Below, one piece after another: positions 25,484 to 32,931 of a stretch of 32,931 nucleotides of DNA. The notes under the pieces are model-generated. The model made no database searches. It saw nothing but the letters and a program-made list of their open reading frames with translations, and was not told the DNA's origin. Positions within the stretch are counted from its first letter, which is position 1. Every line of letters begins with the position of its first letter. The DNA is from an uncultured Desulfocapsa sp. (GTDB lineage Bacteria > Desulfobacterota > Desulfobulbia > Desulfobulbales > Desulfocapsaceae): positions 1-32,931 of the forward strand of contig CAMZKT010000064.1 of assembly GCA_947311435.1 (NCBI GenBank), given 5' to 3'. The translations under genes and the position numbers were made by a program.

Positions 25484-26449
25484 TTAATAGTTCAACCCTA
25501 CCCTGTTCCGAACCAGGTCGAGGGTAACAACAGCTTTTTCTCTAGCCCGTTCTGCGCCTTTACGTAATATAATTCGTATCATTTCTGGATCTGCGAGGTA
25601 TTCAGCTTTTTTCTGGCGGGCTGTTTTATAATAATCGCTTATAAGATCGAGCAGTTCAAGTTTAATATATCCATAGGCCGCACCACCGCTTACATACAAA
25701 TCACGAATTTCTTGTGTTCTCTCAGGTGTGGCAAAAAGACTCAGCATGGCAAATAGATTACATTGATCAGGATCCTTTGGATCCTCTACGGGTGTTGCAT
25801 CCGTTGCAATGGACATCACTTTCTTTTTTAACTGCTTCCCTTCAAGGAAGATAGGTATTGTATTGCCATAAGACTTCGACATCTTTTGTCCATCAAGCCC
25901 TGGAACTGTAGCAGTTGTTTCGCTGATAAATGGCTCTGGTACTGTGAACGTCTCACCAAAAGTACTGTTAAACTTGCCGGCTATATCTCTTGCGACTTCC
26001 AGGTGCTGTTTCTGGTCTTTCCCCACCGGAACCCGGTCTGCCTGGTAAAGTAGAATATCAGCTGCCATTAACACCGGATAGGAAAACAGACCATGGCTCG
26101 CATCAATTCCCTTCGCGACCTTGTCCTTATATGAGTGACAACGCTCCATGAGCCCCATGGGAGTGAGGGTGGAAAGTATCCAGGCCAACTCGCAGACCTC
26201 CGGGACATCGGATTGTGCCCAGAAGGTACACTTCTCGGGATCAAGCCCAAGTGCCAGGAAATCAGCAGCTGCCTCAAGGGTTCCTCTTGAAAGTTTTTGT
26301 CTATCATGAACGGTGGTGAGTGCATGAAGATCAACAATAAACACGTAAAGATCAGAACTTTCCATATTAGAAATCATAGTCTTCATCATTCCAAAATAGT
26401 TTCCAATATGAAGCTGTCCAGACGGCTGAATACCTGACAATATTTTCAT
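25484..26449 (-). CDS. trpS: Tryptophanyl-tRNA synthetase
   Basis: Charges tRNA-Trp with tryptophan. At 321 residues it is a normal bacterial length. The class I signatures are present: the HIGH-type motif in SGIQPSGQLHIGNYFG at the N-terminus and KMSKS in GLDGQKMSKSYGN. Other visible family blocks are DLHALTT, MAADILLYQADRVPVGKDQKQH and the C-terminal helical segment with ILRKGAERARE. It lies downstream of dnaK on the same strand but is separated from it by a strong terminator, and has a candidate promoter of its own. There is no good Shine-Dalgarno before the ATG. Confidence 0.97.
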   Translation of the reverse strand: MKILSGIQPSGQLHIGNYFGMMKTMISNMESSDLYVFIVDLHALTTVHDRQKLSRGTLEAAADFLALGLDPEKCTFWAQSDVPEVCELAWILSTLTPMGLMERCHSYKDKVAKGIDASHGLFSYPVLMAADILLYQADRVPVGKDQKQHLEVARDIAGKFNSTFGETFTVPEPFISETTATVPGLDGQKMSKSYGNTIPIFLEGKQLKKKVMSIATDATPVEDPKDPDQCNLFAMLSLFATPERTQEIRDLYVSGGAAYGYIKLELLDLISDYYKTARQKKAEYLADPEMIRIILRKGAERAREKAVVTLDLVRNRVGLNY

Positions 26450-26476
26450 AATAATATAAGCGGGTTAAATTTGCAG

Positions 26477-26503
26477 TTTATAACTTCAATCCTCTAACGT
26501 CAA
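26477..26503 (-). promoter_or_regulatory. Candidate promoter for trpS
   Basis: Read on the minus strand: TTGACG at 26503-26498, a 15-base spacer (shorter than ideal), then TATAAA at 26482-26477. It lies between the dnaK terminator and the trpS start, and would give a leader of about 20 bases. No tryptophan T-box or leader peptide is seen. Confidence 0.4.
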
Positions 26504-26529
26504 AACGAAACATACTACTCCAAATCAAA

Positions 26530-26567
26530 AAAAGGGGAACCCAACACATTCGTTGGGTTCCCCTTTT
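26530..26567 (-). terminator. Strong terminator after dnaK
   Basis: A perfect 16-bp stem, AAAAGGGGAACCCAAC (26530-26545) with GTTGGGTTCCCCTTTT (26552-26567), and a six-base loop. On the minus strand it ends in seven T. It begins 46 bases after the dnaK stop and isolates trpS. The stem has only a short T run on the plus strand, but could also act weakly there. Confidence 0.92.
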
Positions 26568-26612
26568 CACCTTCCCTGTCCATTTTATCAGACAAGTTTT
26601 TTCCAAGACAGC

Positions 26613-28547
26613 TTACTTCTTATCGTCTTCCTTAACTTCCTCAAAATCAGCATCAACCACATCGTCATCCTGCTTGGCCTCGGAACTTCCACCAGCTCCA
26701 GCGGCAGCACCAGAAGTACCTGCGGCATCAGGGCCATCCTGGGAAGCTTGGGCGTACATTATTTCAGCAAGTTTATGAGAAGCCTTGGTTAGTTCTTCAA
26801 TAGCTGCATTAATTGCATCAGTATCATCACCTTCTATGGCCTTTTTGACATTCTCAATCTCTTTTTCCACATTTGCTTTGGTCTCAGCATCTACTTTATC
26901 ACCAAGATCTTTCAGTGATTTTTCAGAAGCATGTATCAAACCATCAGCATTATTACGGGCATCCACCAAAGCTTTACGTTTTTTATCTTCCTCGGCATGC
27001 TCCTCTGCATCCTGCTTCATTTTTTCAATCTCTTCCTCAGACAGACCGGAAGAAGCTGTAATACGAATAGACTGTTCCTTATTCGTTCCAAGGTCTTTTG
27101 CAGACACATGCAGGATACCGTTGGCATCCAGATCAAAGGAAACTTCAATCTGCGGCACACCACGAGGTGATGGTGGAATATCGGTCAACTCAAAACGCCC
27201 GATTGTTTTATTGTCCTGTGCCATTTCCCGTTCACCCTGCAACACGTGAATGGATACAGCAGGCTGATTGTCTGCTGCGGTTGAAAAGATCTGGCTTTTC
27301 TTGGTAGGAACTGTGGTATTCCGTTCTATCAATTTAGTAGTCACACCACCAAGTGTCTCAATACCAAGTGACAGCGGAGTTACATCAAGAAGAAGAACAT
27401 CCTTCACATCCCCCTGAAGAACACCACCCTGGATAGCGGCACCAATTGCCACAACTTCATCGGGGTTCACACCTTTATGGGGTTCCTGGCCGAATATTTC
27501 CTTCACTTTTTCCTGAACCTTCGGCATACGGCTCATCCCACCGACAAGAATAACCTCATCGATATCAGATGGCGACAACCCGGCATCTTTTAATGCTGTT
27601 TTACAGGGCCCCACCGTACGTTCAACAAGATCTTCCACCAGAGCCTCAAACTTAGACCTACTCAGCTTTATGTTAAGATGTTTGGGGCCAGAAGCATCGG
27701 CCGTGATGAATGGCAGATTAATTTCGGTCTCTGTAGTGGTGGAAAGCTCCATCTTGGCTTTTTCCGCTTCTTCTTTCAGGCGTTGTAAGGCCATTTTATC
27801 ACTACGAAGATCTATGCCCTGCTCACGCTTAAACTCATCTGCGAGCCAGTTCACGATGCGCATATCAAAATCTTCGCCACCAAGAAAGGTGTCACCATTG
27901 GTTGATTTCACTTCAAAAACACCATCACCAATCTCAAGGATGGAAACATCGAAGGTACCGCCACCAAGATCAAAGACCGCAATCTTTTCTTCACCTTTTT
28001 TATCAAGTCCATAGGCTAACGATGCGGCAGTTGGTTCGTTTATAATACGCTGCACATTCAAACCCGCTATTTTACCAGCATCCTTGGTTGCCTGGCGCTG
28101 AGCATCGTTAAAATAGGCAGGAACAGTTACCACGGCGTCTGTGACCTCCTCCCCGAGGTACTCCTCAGCAGTCTGTTTCATTTTGCCAAGTATCATGGCT
28201 GATATTTCAGCGGGGGTATAACTTTTCCCCTCAACTTCAATTACAGCACTTCCACCTTTTCCTTCAATTATTTTGAAAGGGCTGATCTCCACAGATTTCT
28301 GTACTTCAGCATCACTGAAATTGCGCCCGACAAGCCGCTTGATAGCATACAAAGTTCGTTCCGGATTGGTTACAGCCTGACGTTTCGCCACCTGCCCAAC
28401 CAGCCTCTCATTATTATCCACAAAGGCAACAATGGAAGGAGTGGTACGATTTCCTTCTACATTGGCAATAACTGTGGGGTCTCCACCTTCCATCACCGCC
28501 ACACATGAGTTGGTGGTTCCAAGGTCAATTCCGATTATCTTTCCCAT
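26613..28547 (-). CDS. dnaK: Chaperone DnaK (Hsp70)
   Basis: ATP-driven chaperone that binds exposed hydrophobic segments, working with DnaJ and GrpE. The 644 residues are standard length. The N-terminus is [20 protein letters not shown]; then come [13 protein letters not shown], the phosphate-binding [24 protein letters not shown], the hydrophobic linker [14 protein letters not shown] near residue 390, the substrate-binding beta domain, a helical lid and the acidic tail [21 protein letters not shown] lies eight bases ahead of the ATG. grpE is 183 bp upstream on the same strand; dnaJ and hrcA are not in the window. A strong terminator follows. Confidence 0.98.
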   Translation of the reverse strand: MGKIIGIDLGTTNSCVAVMEGGDPTVIANVEGNRTTPSIVAFVDNNERLVGQVAKRQAVTNPERTLYAIKRLVGRNFSDAEVQKSVEISPFKIIEGKGGSAVIEVEGKSYTPAEISAMILGKMKQTAEEYLGEEVTDAVVTVPAYFNDAQRQATKDAGKIAGLNVQRIINEPTAASLAYGLDKKGEEKIAVFDLGGGTFDVSILEIGDGVFEVKSTNGDTFLGGEDFDMRIVNWLADEFKREQGIDLRSDKMALQRLKEEAEKAKMELSTTTETEINLPFITADASGPKHLNIKLSRSKFEALVEDLVERTVGPCKTALKDAGLSPSDIDEVILVGGMSRMPKVQEKVKEIFGQEPHKGVNPDEVVAIGAAIQGGVLQGDVKDVLLLDVTPLSLGIETLGGVTTKLIERNTTVPTKKSQIFSTAADNQPAVSIHVLQGEREMAQDNKTIGRFELTDIPPSPRGVPQIEVSFDLDANGILHVSAKDLGTNKEQSIRITASSGLSEEEIEKMKQDAEEHAEEDKKRKALVDARNNADGLIHASEKSLKDLGDKVDAETKANVEKEIENVKKAIEGDDTDAINAAIEELTKASHKLAEIMYAQASQDGPDAAGTSGAAAGAGGSSEAKQDDDVVDADFEEVKEDDKK

Positions 28548-28730
28548 ATCATTCTCTCCTTATATCAATATATAAAACCATCCCTCTTCAATCAGACGAT
28601 TTCTACTCTGTTCTGTTTTGTGATTACTCTTGGTCGTTTTTTATTCGCTACAACACTTGCTACAGTGGTCATCTTCACGCCTTTGTCAAGCCCACAATCC
28701 GCTATTCTTCGAAGATTTCCCCGTTAATTA
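28548..28730 (-). promoter_or_regulatory. grpE-dnaK spacer with possible dnaK promoter
   Basis: The 183-bp gap is long for an operon. On the minus strand it holds a consensus TTGACA (28689-28684), but no good -10 at 16-18 bases. No CIRCE inverted repeat and no sigma-32 type CCCCAT -10 is visible. It could serve as a second dnaK promoter or as an untranslated mRNA segment. Confidence 0.3.
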
Positions 28731-29318
28731 TTATTTTTTATCTCCTGCTGAGACAATAACTTTGGCTGCACGAAGGAGACGATCTTTGTACTTATACCCC
28801 CTCTCGAACTCATTCAATATCTGATTGGCCGGAACGGTCTCGCTTGGCTCCATGGTCAAAGCTTCATGGGTGGCCGGATCAAAATCTTCTCCCACACTGT
28901 CAATGGGTGTGACTTCAAATTTTTCAAGCGTCTTGAGCAGATTTTTCAACGTTAGCAGAACCCCCTCGGAGAGCGCTGCCAATCCCTGCTCCGCCTCAAC
29001 ATTCTCTGCCTGCCCCTGGGCTATGGCACGTTCGAGGTTGTCCACAGTAGCCAAAATTTCACGAAGAACAGGCTCACTGGCATACTTCATGGCTGCCGTT
29101 TTCTCCCTCATCATTCGCTTTTTATAATTTTCAAATTCCGCCGCAAGTCGCATCGTCAAATCTTTCTGAGCTGTGACGTCTGCTAAAGCATCCTCCAATT
29201 GTTGTTCAAGACTTTTTTCTTCAACGGTTTCTTCGACAGCATCTTCAGAAGGAAGTTGCTTCTCATCACCATTTTCAACATCTGTCAGACTCTCATCCCT
29301 CTCTTTTTCTTCGCTCAC
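28731..29318 (-). CDS. grpE: Nucleotide exchange factor GrpE
   Basis: Releases ADP from DnaK. The 195-residue protein has an acidic, disordered N-terminus (about 1-35), a long helix for the dimer (about 36-90, with LAAEFENYKKRMMREK) and a C-terminal beta wing that contacts DnaK (NLLKTLEKFEVTPIDSVGEDFDPATHEAL, read in pieces; then ANQILNEFERGYKYKDRLLRAA). The start is GTG at 29318 with GGAGG five bases upstream, so it is well supported. dnaK follows on the same strand. A TTGACA promoter lies about 90 bases ahead. Confidence 0.97.
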   Translation of the reverse strand: MSEEKERDESLTDVENGDEKQLPSEDAVEETVEEKSLEQQLEDALADVTAQKDLTMRLAAEFENYKKRMMREKTAAMKYASEPVLREILATVDNLERAIAQGQAENVEAEQGLAALSEGVLLTLKNLLKTLEKFEVTPIDSVGEDFDPATHEALTMEPSETVPANQILNEFERGYKYKDRLLRAAKVIVSAGDKK

Positions 29319-29406
29319 TCAAACCTCCATCAGTTATTAAGCAGTAAGAACTTGATATGCCCCCCATGCTTTAAACATTCTTTTCCAATACTCGATAACG
29401 CCATCA

Positions 29407-29434
29407 ACAATAAGTAGCCCTATTTCATTGTCAA
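29407..29434 (-). promoter_or_regulatory. Candidate sigma-70 promoter for grpE
   Basis: Read on the minus strand: the consensus -35 TTGACA at 29434-29429, a 16-base spacer, then TATTGT (four of six) at 29412-29407. It faces grpE with a leader of about 80 bases. No CIRCE element was found between it and the gene, so HrcA control at this site is not supported by sequence. Confidence 0.5.
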
Positions 29435-29529
29435 GGAGCCGCAACGCCCCTTTTTATCTTTATTGTTAGAGAAAATAGCAATATACTATGTTCGACCATT
29501 TCCCTTTTATTAGCTACGGAGAAGACAAT

Positions 29530-30618
29530 ATGGAATTTATACCAAAGTGGATTGCCTGGGAAATTACCAGGCGTTGTAACTTGAAATGTGTGCACTGCCG
29601 CTCTTCATCTGAGCTTGCCGTTAAGGGACATCCAGATTTTTCATTTGCAGAGGCCAAACGTGTTCTTGATGACATAGCCTCCTATGCTTCCCCGGTGATC
29701 GTACTTTCCGGTGGAGAACCTCTGTTGCGTAAAGATGTTTTTGATATAGCAAAATACGGCGATTCCAAAGGAATGAGAATGTGCCTGGCCACTAATGGTA
29801 CCCTGGTAACTGCTGACATATGTGTGAAGCTTAAAAATGCTGGGATCAAAATGGTATCCCTTAGCCTGGATGGAGCAAAAGCTGAGACACACGATGATTT
29901 CCGTAATCAAAAAGGTGCTTTTGACGGAACCATGAATGCCATAAAACTTTTTAAAGAACATGGGATCCCGTTTCTGATCAACTCATCCTTTACTATACGC
30001 AATAGAACTGAGATCCCCGAGATTTACAAGCTGGTTAAGAATCTTGGTGCTACTGCCTGGTACATGTTTATGATTGTTCCCACCGGACGCGGTGAAGACA
30101 TCATGGAAGAGTTGATCCCCATTGACTTGTATGATGAGATTCTTGAGTGGCATTACGAAATTGAGAAAAGCGATAACGAACTTCTTACTCGTCCCACCTG
30201 TGCTCCCCATTACTACAGAATTGTGCGCCAGAAAGCCAAAGAAGAGCAAAGCTCTTTCAAACGGCGTAATCTCCAATTCTCCACAGGGGGGTCAAAGGGA
30301 TGTCTTGCAGGACAGCTCATCTGCCTGATTAATGTCGACCTTGATGTGCTTCCCTGTAGCTATTTCCCGAAATCGGCAGGAAACCTGCATAAACAAACTT
30401 TCAAGGAAATATGGGAAGATTCAAAACTCTTTGCTGACATGCGTGATTTCAAGGGCTATAAGGATAACTGTGGATCGTGTGAATATGTAAATGTATGTGG
30501 CGGATGCAGAGCTCGTGCCTATGCAATGACAGGAGATTATCTTGCCCAGGAACCATTCTGCAATTACATTCCACGGAGCATCAGAGAAAAAGAAGAAAAG
30601 ATCCCCTCCGACTCCTGA
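29530..30618 (+). CDS. Radical-SAM/SPASM enzyme, AhbC/AhbD/NirJ-like (haem pathway)
   Basis: A 362-residue iron-sulfur enzyme. The radical-SAM cluster ligands are C16-x3-C20-x2-C23 ([11 protein letters not shown]); [11 protein letters not shown] binds SAM. A second SPASM-type set of Cys lies at 258, 265, 276, 314, 317, 323, 326 and 344 ([19 protein letters not shown]), and [10 protein letters not shown] (Cys224) is present. These features fit the NirJ/AhbC/AhbD group, which trims siroheme-derived side chains to make haem or haem d1. Which member it is cannot be told from sequence alone. The frame is open from 29488, but ATG 29530 has GGAG eight bases upstream and matches the short family N-terminus. 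hemE follows after 69 bp, supporting a role in tetrapyrrole synthesis. Confidence 0.85.
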   Translation: MEFIPKWIAWEITRRCNLKCVHCRSSSELAVKGHPDFSFAEAKRVLDDIASYASPVIVLSGGEPLLRKDVFDIAKYGDSKGMRMCLATNGTLVTADICVKLKNAGIKMVSLSLDGAKAETHDDFRNQKGAFDGTMNAIKLFKEHGIPFLINSSFTIRNRTEIPEIYKLVKNLGATAWYMFMIVPTGRGEDIMEELIPIDLYDEILEWHYEIEKSDNELLTRPTCAPHYYRIVRQKAKEEQSSFKRRNLQFSTGGSKGCLAGQLICLINVDLDVLPCSYFPKSAGNLHKQTFKEIWEDSKLFADMRDFKGYKDNCGSCEYVNVCGGCRARAYAMTGDYLAQEPFCNYIPRSIREKEEKIPSDS

Positions 30619-30625
30619 CGCTATG

Positions 30626-30639
30626 AAACTCGTAAAAAG
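30626..30639. repeat. Third copy of the inverted-repeat core motif
   Basis: AAACTCGTAAAAAG is identical to 20904-20917 inside the right arm of the large inverted repeat, and near-identical in inverted form to the left arm (20603-20615). It sits alone in the spacer between the radical-SAM gene and hemE, so the motif probably belongs to a dispersed family. Confidence 0.55.
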
Positions 30640-30687
30640 TGCGGGTTCCTCGACACCACCAAAACTCTCAACAAAAAATATAATCCA

Positions 30688-31716
30688 ATGAATGATACAT
30701 TTCTCAAAGCCTGCCGCGGTGAACAAACTGATTACACCCCTATCTGGATCATGCGCCAGGCAGGACGTTATCTCCCTGAGTATCAGAAAATCAGAGGTAA
30801 TGTGACATTTCTTGAACTCTGTAAAACCCCTGAGCTCTGTCTGGAGGTGACTCTGCAACCAATTGATATTTTAAATGTTGATGCAGCAATCCTCTTTTCA
30901 GATATCCTTATTCCACTGGAAGCCATGGGAACTACACTGGAGTTCCACGAAGGGCACGGCCCGGTATTTCCTACCCCCATACGAAACCAGGCCGACCTTG
31001 ACAAACTCATCGTTCCCAACCCGGAGGAGCACACCGGGTTCGTCATGGAGACCATCACCCTCTTGCGTAAAGAGCTTCAGGTTCCATTGATTGGCTTTGC
31101 CGGGGCCCCTTTCACCTGCGCCACCTACCTTATCGAGGGCGGCTCATCCAAGGTATTCTGGGAAACAAAAAAAATGATGTACACCAACCCGAAACTCTTC
31201 CACAATATGATGAGGAAGATCACCAAGACCACCGCTCTTTACCTGAAAGCTCAGGCGAATGCCGGGGCACAGGCTCTGCAAATATTTGACTCATGGGTTG
31301 GAATCCTTTCTCCATCCGACTTCCAGACATATGCCCTGCCCTACGTACAGGAAATGATACGTGATCTCCAGGATACCGGGCTGCCGATCATCTATTTTGC
31401 TAACAACGGTGCCACACTGCTTGAGTTATCAGAAACTTCAGGAGCCAATATCCTCGGGTTGGACTGGCGTATCAACATAGGAGACGCAATTAAACGACTT
31501 GGCAACACAGCAGTACAGGGAAATCTGGATCCATTTTCCTTACTGCTGCCAAAAGATGAGCTCAAAAAACGTATCGGGAGAATCCTTGATGATGCAAAAG
31601 ATGCCAAGGGACACATCTTTAACCTTGGCCACGGCATTCATCAGTTCACACCGCCGGATCAAGCAAAAGCAGCCGTTGATTTTGTACACGAGCTGAGCCA
31701 AAAACAATCACATTAG
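30688..31716 (+). CDS. hemE: Uroporphyrinogen decarboxylase
   Basis: Converts uroporphyrinogen III to coproporphyrinogen III, the first committed step of the classical (non-siroheme) haem route. The 342 residues are full length. The catalytic signature IWIMRQAGRYLPEY is present with Arg23 and Arg27, and the substrate-binding Asp72 lies in LFSDILIPLEAMG. Also visible are FAGAPFTCATYLIEGG, IFDSWVGILSP, LGLDWRI, VQGNLDP and a final FNLGHGIHQFTPP. All key residues are kept, so it looks functional. An HD-domain gene starts one base after its stop. There is no clear Shine-Dalgarno; translation may depend on the upstream gene's mRNA. Confidence 0.96.
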   Translation: MNDTFLKACRGEQTDYTPIWIMRQAGRYLPEYQKIRGNVTFLELCKTPELCLEVTLQPIDILNVDAAILFSDILIPLEAMGTTLEFHEGHGPVFPTPIRNQADLDKLIVPNPEEHTGFVMETITLLRKELQVPLIGFAGAPFTCATYLIEGGSSKVFWETKKMMYTNPKLFHNMMRKITKTTALYLKAQANAGAQALQIFDSWVGILSPSDFQTYALPYVQEMIRDLQDTGLPIIYFANNGATLLELSETSGANILGLDWRINIGDAIKRLGNTAVQGNLDPFSLLLPKDELKKRIGRILDDAKDAKGHIFNLGHGIHQFTPPDQAKAAVDFVHELSQKQSH

Positions 31717-31717
31717 C

Positions 31718-32308
31718 ATGTCAGTCCCCTCCATCCATCAATGTTATTCACTTATGAATGAGTATGGCATGCTTGACAACATCCGGGCTCATTCCATCAT
31801 GGTAGCCCGGGTGGCTCGGGTTTTACTGCGGGGACTTGCGGATTCCACAATAGCCGAGGAGATTGCAATCCCTCCTGACGACCTGGTGCTTGCCGGAGCT
31901 CTGCTCCACGATATTGCCAAAACTCCCTGTCTCGCAAGCCACCATGACCATGCGAAACAGGGGAGAGACATTTGCCTGGAACGTGGTTATCCGGAAATAG
32001 CAGAGATTGTACGGGAACATGTTTTACTTAGAGAATTCTGCACCTTGCGCTACGCCAAAGGGCATTTTCTCGCCAAAGAACTAGTCTATTACGCTGACAA
32101 GCGAGTACGCCATGATGAGATTGTATCCATTGAGGAACGACTTGAATACATACTTGAACGATATGGACACAATGATCCCGGTCGTTTCAAGCTGATTCGG
32201 GAGAACTTCAGACTCTGCCGAACACTGGAAGAACACCTCCTGTCAGCTCTTGGAATGACAGCCGATGACACACGCCTGGCAGCGTTAAAAGAGCCAATTC
32301 CCGCATAA
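31718..32308 (+). CDS. HD-domain phosphohydrolase family protein
   Basis: A 196-residue soluble protein with metal ligands of the HD superfamily: His25 in RAHSIMVARV, His64-Asp65 in LLHDIAKTP, and a later Asp in YYADKRV. HD proteins hydrolyse phosphomonoesters or phosphodiesters, often nucleotides; the substrate here is unknown. The C-terminal 60 residues are helical and charged. The ATG is one base after the hemE stop, so it is translationally coupled to hemE. That link makes a tetrapyrrole-related or housekeeping-nucleotide role possible, but no motif shows it. Confidence 0.85.
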   Translation: MSVPSIHQCYSLMNEYGMLDNIRAHSIMVARVARVLLRGLADSTIAEEIAIPPDDLVLAGALLHDIAKTPCLASHHDHAKQGRDICLERGYPEIAEIVREHVLLREFCTLRYAKGHFLAKELVYYADKRVRHDEIVSIEERLEYILERYGHNDPGRFKLIRENFRLCRTLEEHLLSALGMTADDTRLAALKEPIPA

Positions 32309-32358
32309 AGATTTCACCATTTCACAGCCTCACCTTTCCACTGTCGTCCTACAGACAC

Positions 32359-32931
32359 TTACCAGACAACAAATATTCGAAGCGCCAATAGCACCAGGAG
32401 AACACCGAAGATCTTATCCAGCTGACAAGCCCTGGTGCGCAGGACATCCAAAACCCTGGAATGAGACAAAACCAAGACCACAAGTACATACCAGCCGGCA
32501 TCAATGAGGGCGGCCGTTGATGCCATTATCATCTTTTCACCCAACTGAGCCTCAGTTGAAATAAACTGGCTGAACAGAGCGGTAAAAAACACGGCTATTT
32601 TGGGATTCAGAAATGCGGTGAGGAAACCGGTACGAAGGCCGTGGACTGAAGAAGCAGACTGTTTTGCATGAGCAGCCTCGGCAAGCCCTGAGGTTCCGAA
32701 AAATGCCTTACAACCCAGATAAAAGAGAAAGAAAGCCCCCAGGCTTTGAACAATGAAAAAAAGATTAGGGTTCCCTGTGAGGAGAACAGCTAGGCCGGCG
32801 GCAGTGATAAAAGCATAAGCCCCCACACCAAAACCATGCGCCAAAGCAGTTTTTACCCCCTCTGAGCGTCCTCCTGACAAAGTATTTTTTAAGACAACAG
32901 CCAAACTGGGCCCCGGTGACATGGCACCAAG
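32359..32931 (-). CDS. LysE/RhtB family amino-acid exporter (partial)
   Basis: Membrane exporter cut by the right edge. The frame is open to 32931 with no stop, and the visible part begins LGAMSPGPSLAVV, which corresponds to the conserved PGP motif usually 15-20 residues into the family. The visible 190 residues include several hydrophobic helices (around AFITAAGLAVLL, FFIVQSLGAFFLFYLGCKAFFG, IAVFFTALFSQF, ALIDAGWYVLVVLVL and IFGVLLVLLALRIFVVW) and the FLTAFLNPKIAVFF signature. Family members export lysine, threonine, homoserine lactones or similar compounds; the substrate here is unknown. The true start lies outside the window. Confidence 0.88.
   Translation of the reverse strand, partial: LGAMSPGPSLAVVLKNTLSGGRSEGVKTALAHGFGVGAYAFITAAGLAVLLTGNPNLFFIVQSLGAFFLFYLGCKAFFGTSGLAEAAHAKQSASSVHGLRTGFLTAFLNPKIAVFFTALFSQFISTEAQLGEKMIMASTAALIDAGWYVLVVLVLSHSRVLDVLRTRACQLDKIFGVLLVLLALRIFVVW

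Noticed and set aside
29319-29406. CIRCE element ahead of grpE
   Set aside because: Looked for TTAGCACTC-N9-GAGTGCTAA on both strands and found no match.
1-32931. CRISPR array, tRNA, rRNA, transposase or phage genes
   Set aside because: No regularly spaced repeats, no cloverleaf or rRNA-like conserved blocks, and no coding region with integrase or transposase motifs were seen.

Overview
This window looks like a chromosomal stretch from a Gram-negative anaerobe of the Desulfobacterota, probably near Desulfobulbales. That placement is an inference from gene content: FtsH with a delta-type N-terminus, a response regulator joined to DUF4388/PATAN and roadblock domains, a SPASM radical-SAM enzyme of the AhbC/AhbD/NirJ type beside hemE, a DUF4080 B12-type radical-SAM enzyme, and AckA. 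There are 22 protein-coding genes, one cut by the right edge. I saw no tRNA, rRNA, CRISPR array, transposase or phage gene.

Layout. (1) 1-4482, plus strand: a bidirectional terminator, a gene-free stretch, then a signalling cassette of membrane PAS-GAF-PAS histidine kinase, REC-PATAN-roadblock response regulator, and roadblock protein with a C-terminal helical domain. (2) 4559-7603, minus strand: serA (3-phosphoglycerate dehydrogenase, ACT type) and a B12-binding radical-SAM/DUF4080 protein. (3) 7765-10833, plus strand: a secreted 1022-residue fusion of an M1-like metallopeptidase, a ChaN-type domain and a PDZ domain. (4) 10872-20407, minus strand: read in transcription order, carA, carB, ftsH, folP, ackA, yaaA (pyrimidine/arginine precursor, membrane proteolysis, folate, acetate/ATP, peroxide stress). 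(5) 20408-21223: a long gene-free stretch holding an imperfect inverted repeat of MITE type. (6) 21224-23566, plus strand: a secreted cyclophilin-FKBP fusion with its terminator, then a zinc-ribbon REC-PAS regulator. (7) 23582-29318, minus strand: a secreted FG-GAP beta-propeller protein, trpS, dnaK (strong terminator) and grpE. (8) 29530-32308, plus strand: AhbD-like radical-SAM enzyme, hemE and an HD-domain protein. (9) a partial LysE/RhtB exporter on the minus strand at the right edge.

The genes fall into small functional groups. grpE and dnaK form a chaperone pair, each with its own upstream region and no CIRCE element or dnaJ here. ftsH and folP are translationally coupled, an arrangement also known in E. 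coli. carA and carB are consecutive. hemE and the HD gene are one base apart. The first three genes form a phosphorelay whose likely output is a roadblock/GTPase interaction rather than DNA binding.

Most of the window is housekeeping. The parts least explained by standard annotation are the kinase/PATAN/roadblock cassette, the M1-ChaN-PDZ fusion, the inverted repeat at 20464-20976 with a third partial copy of its motif near 30630, and the radical-SAM/hemE pairing. Several start sites were moved from the longest reading frame to sites with a good Shine-Dalgarno match; each entry gives the reason.
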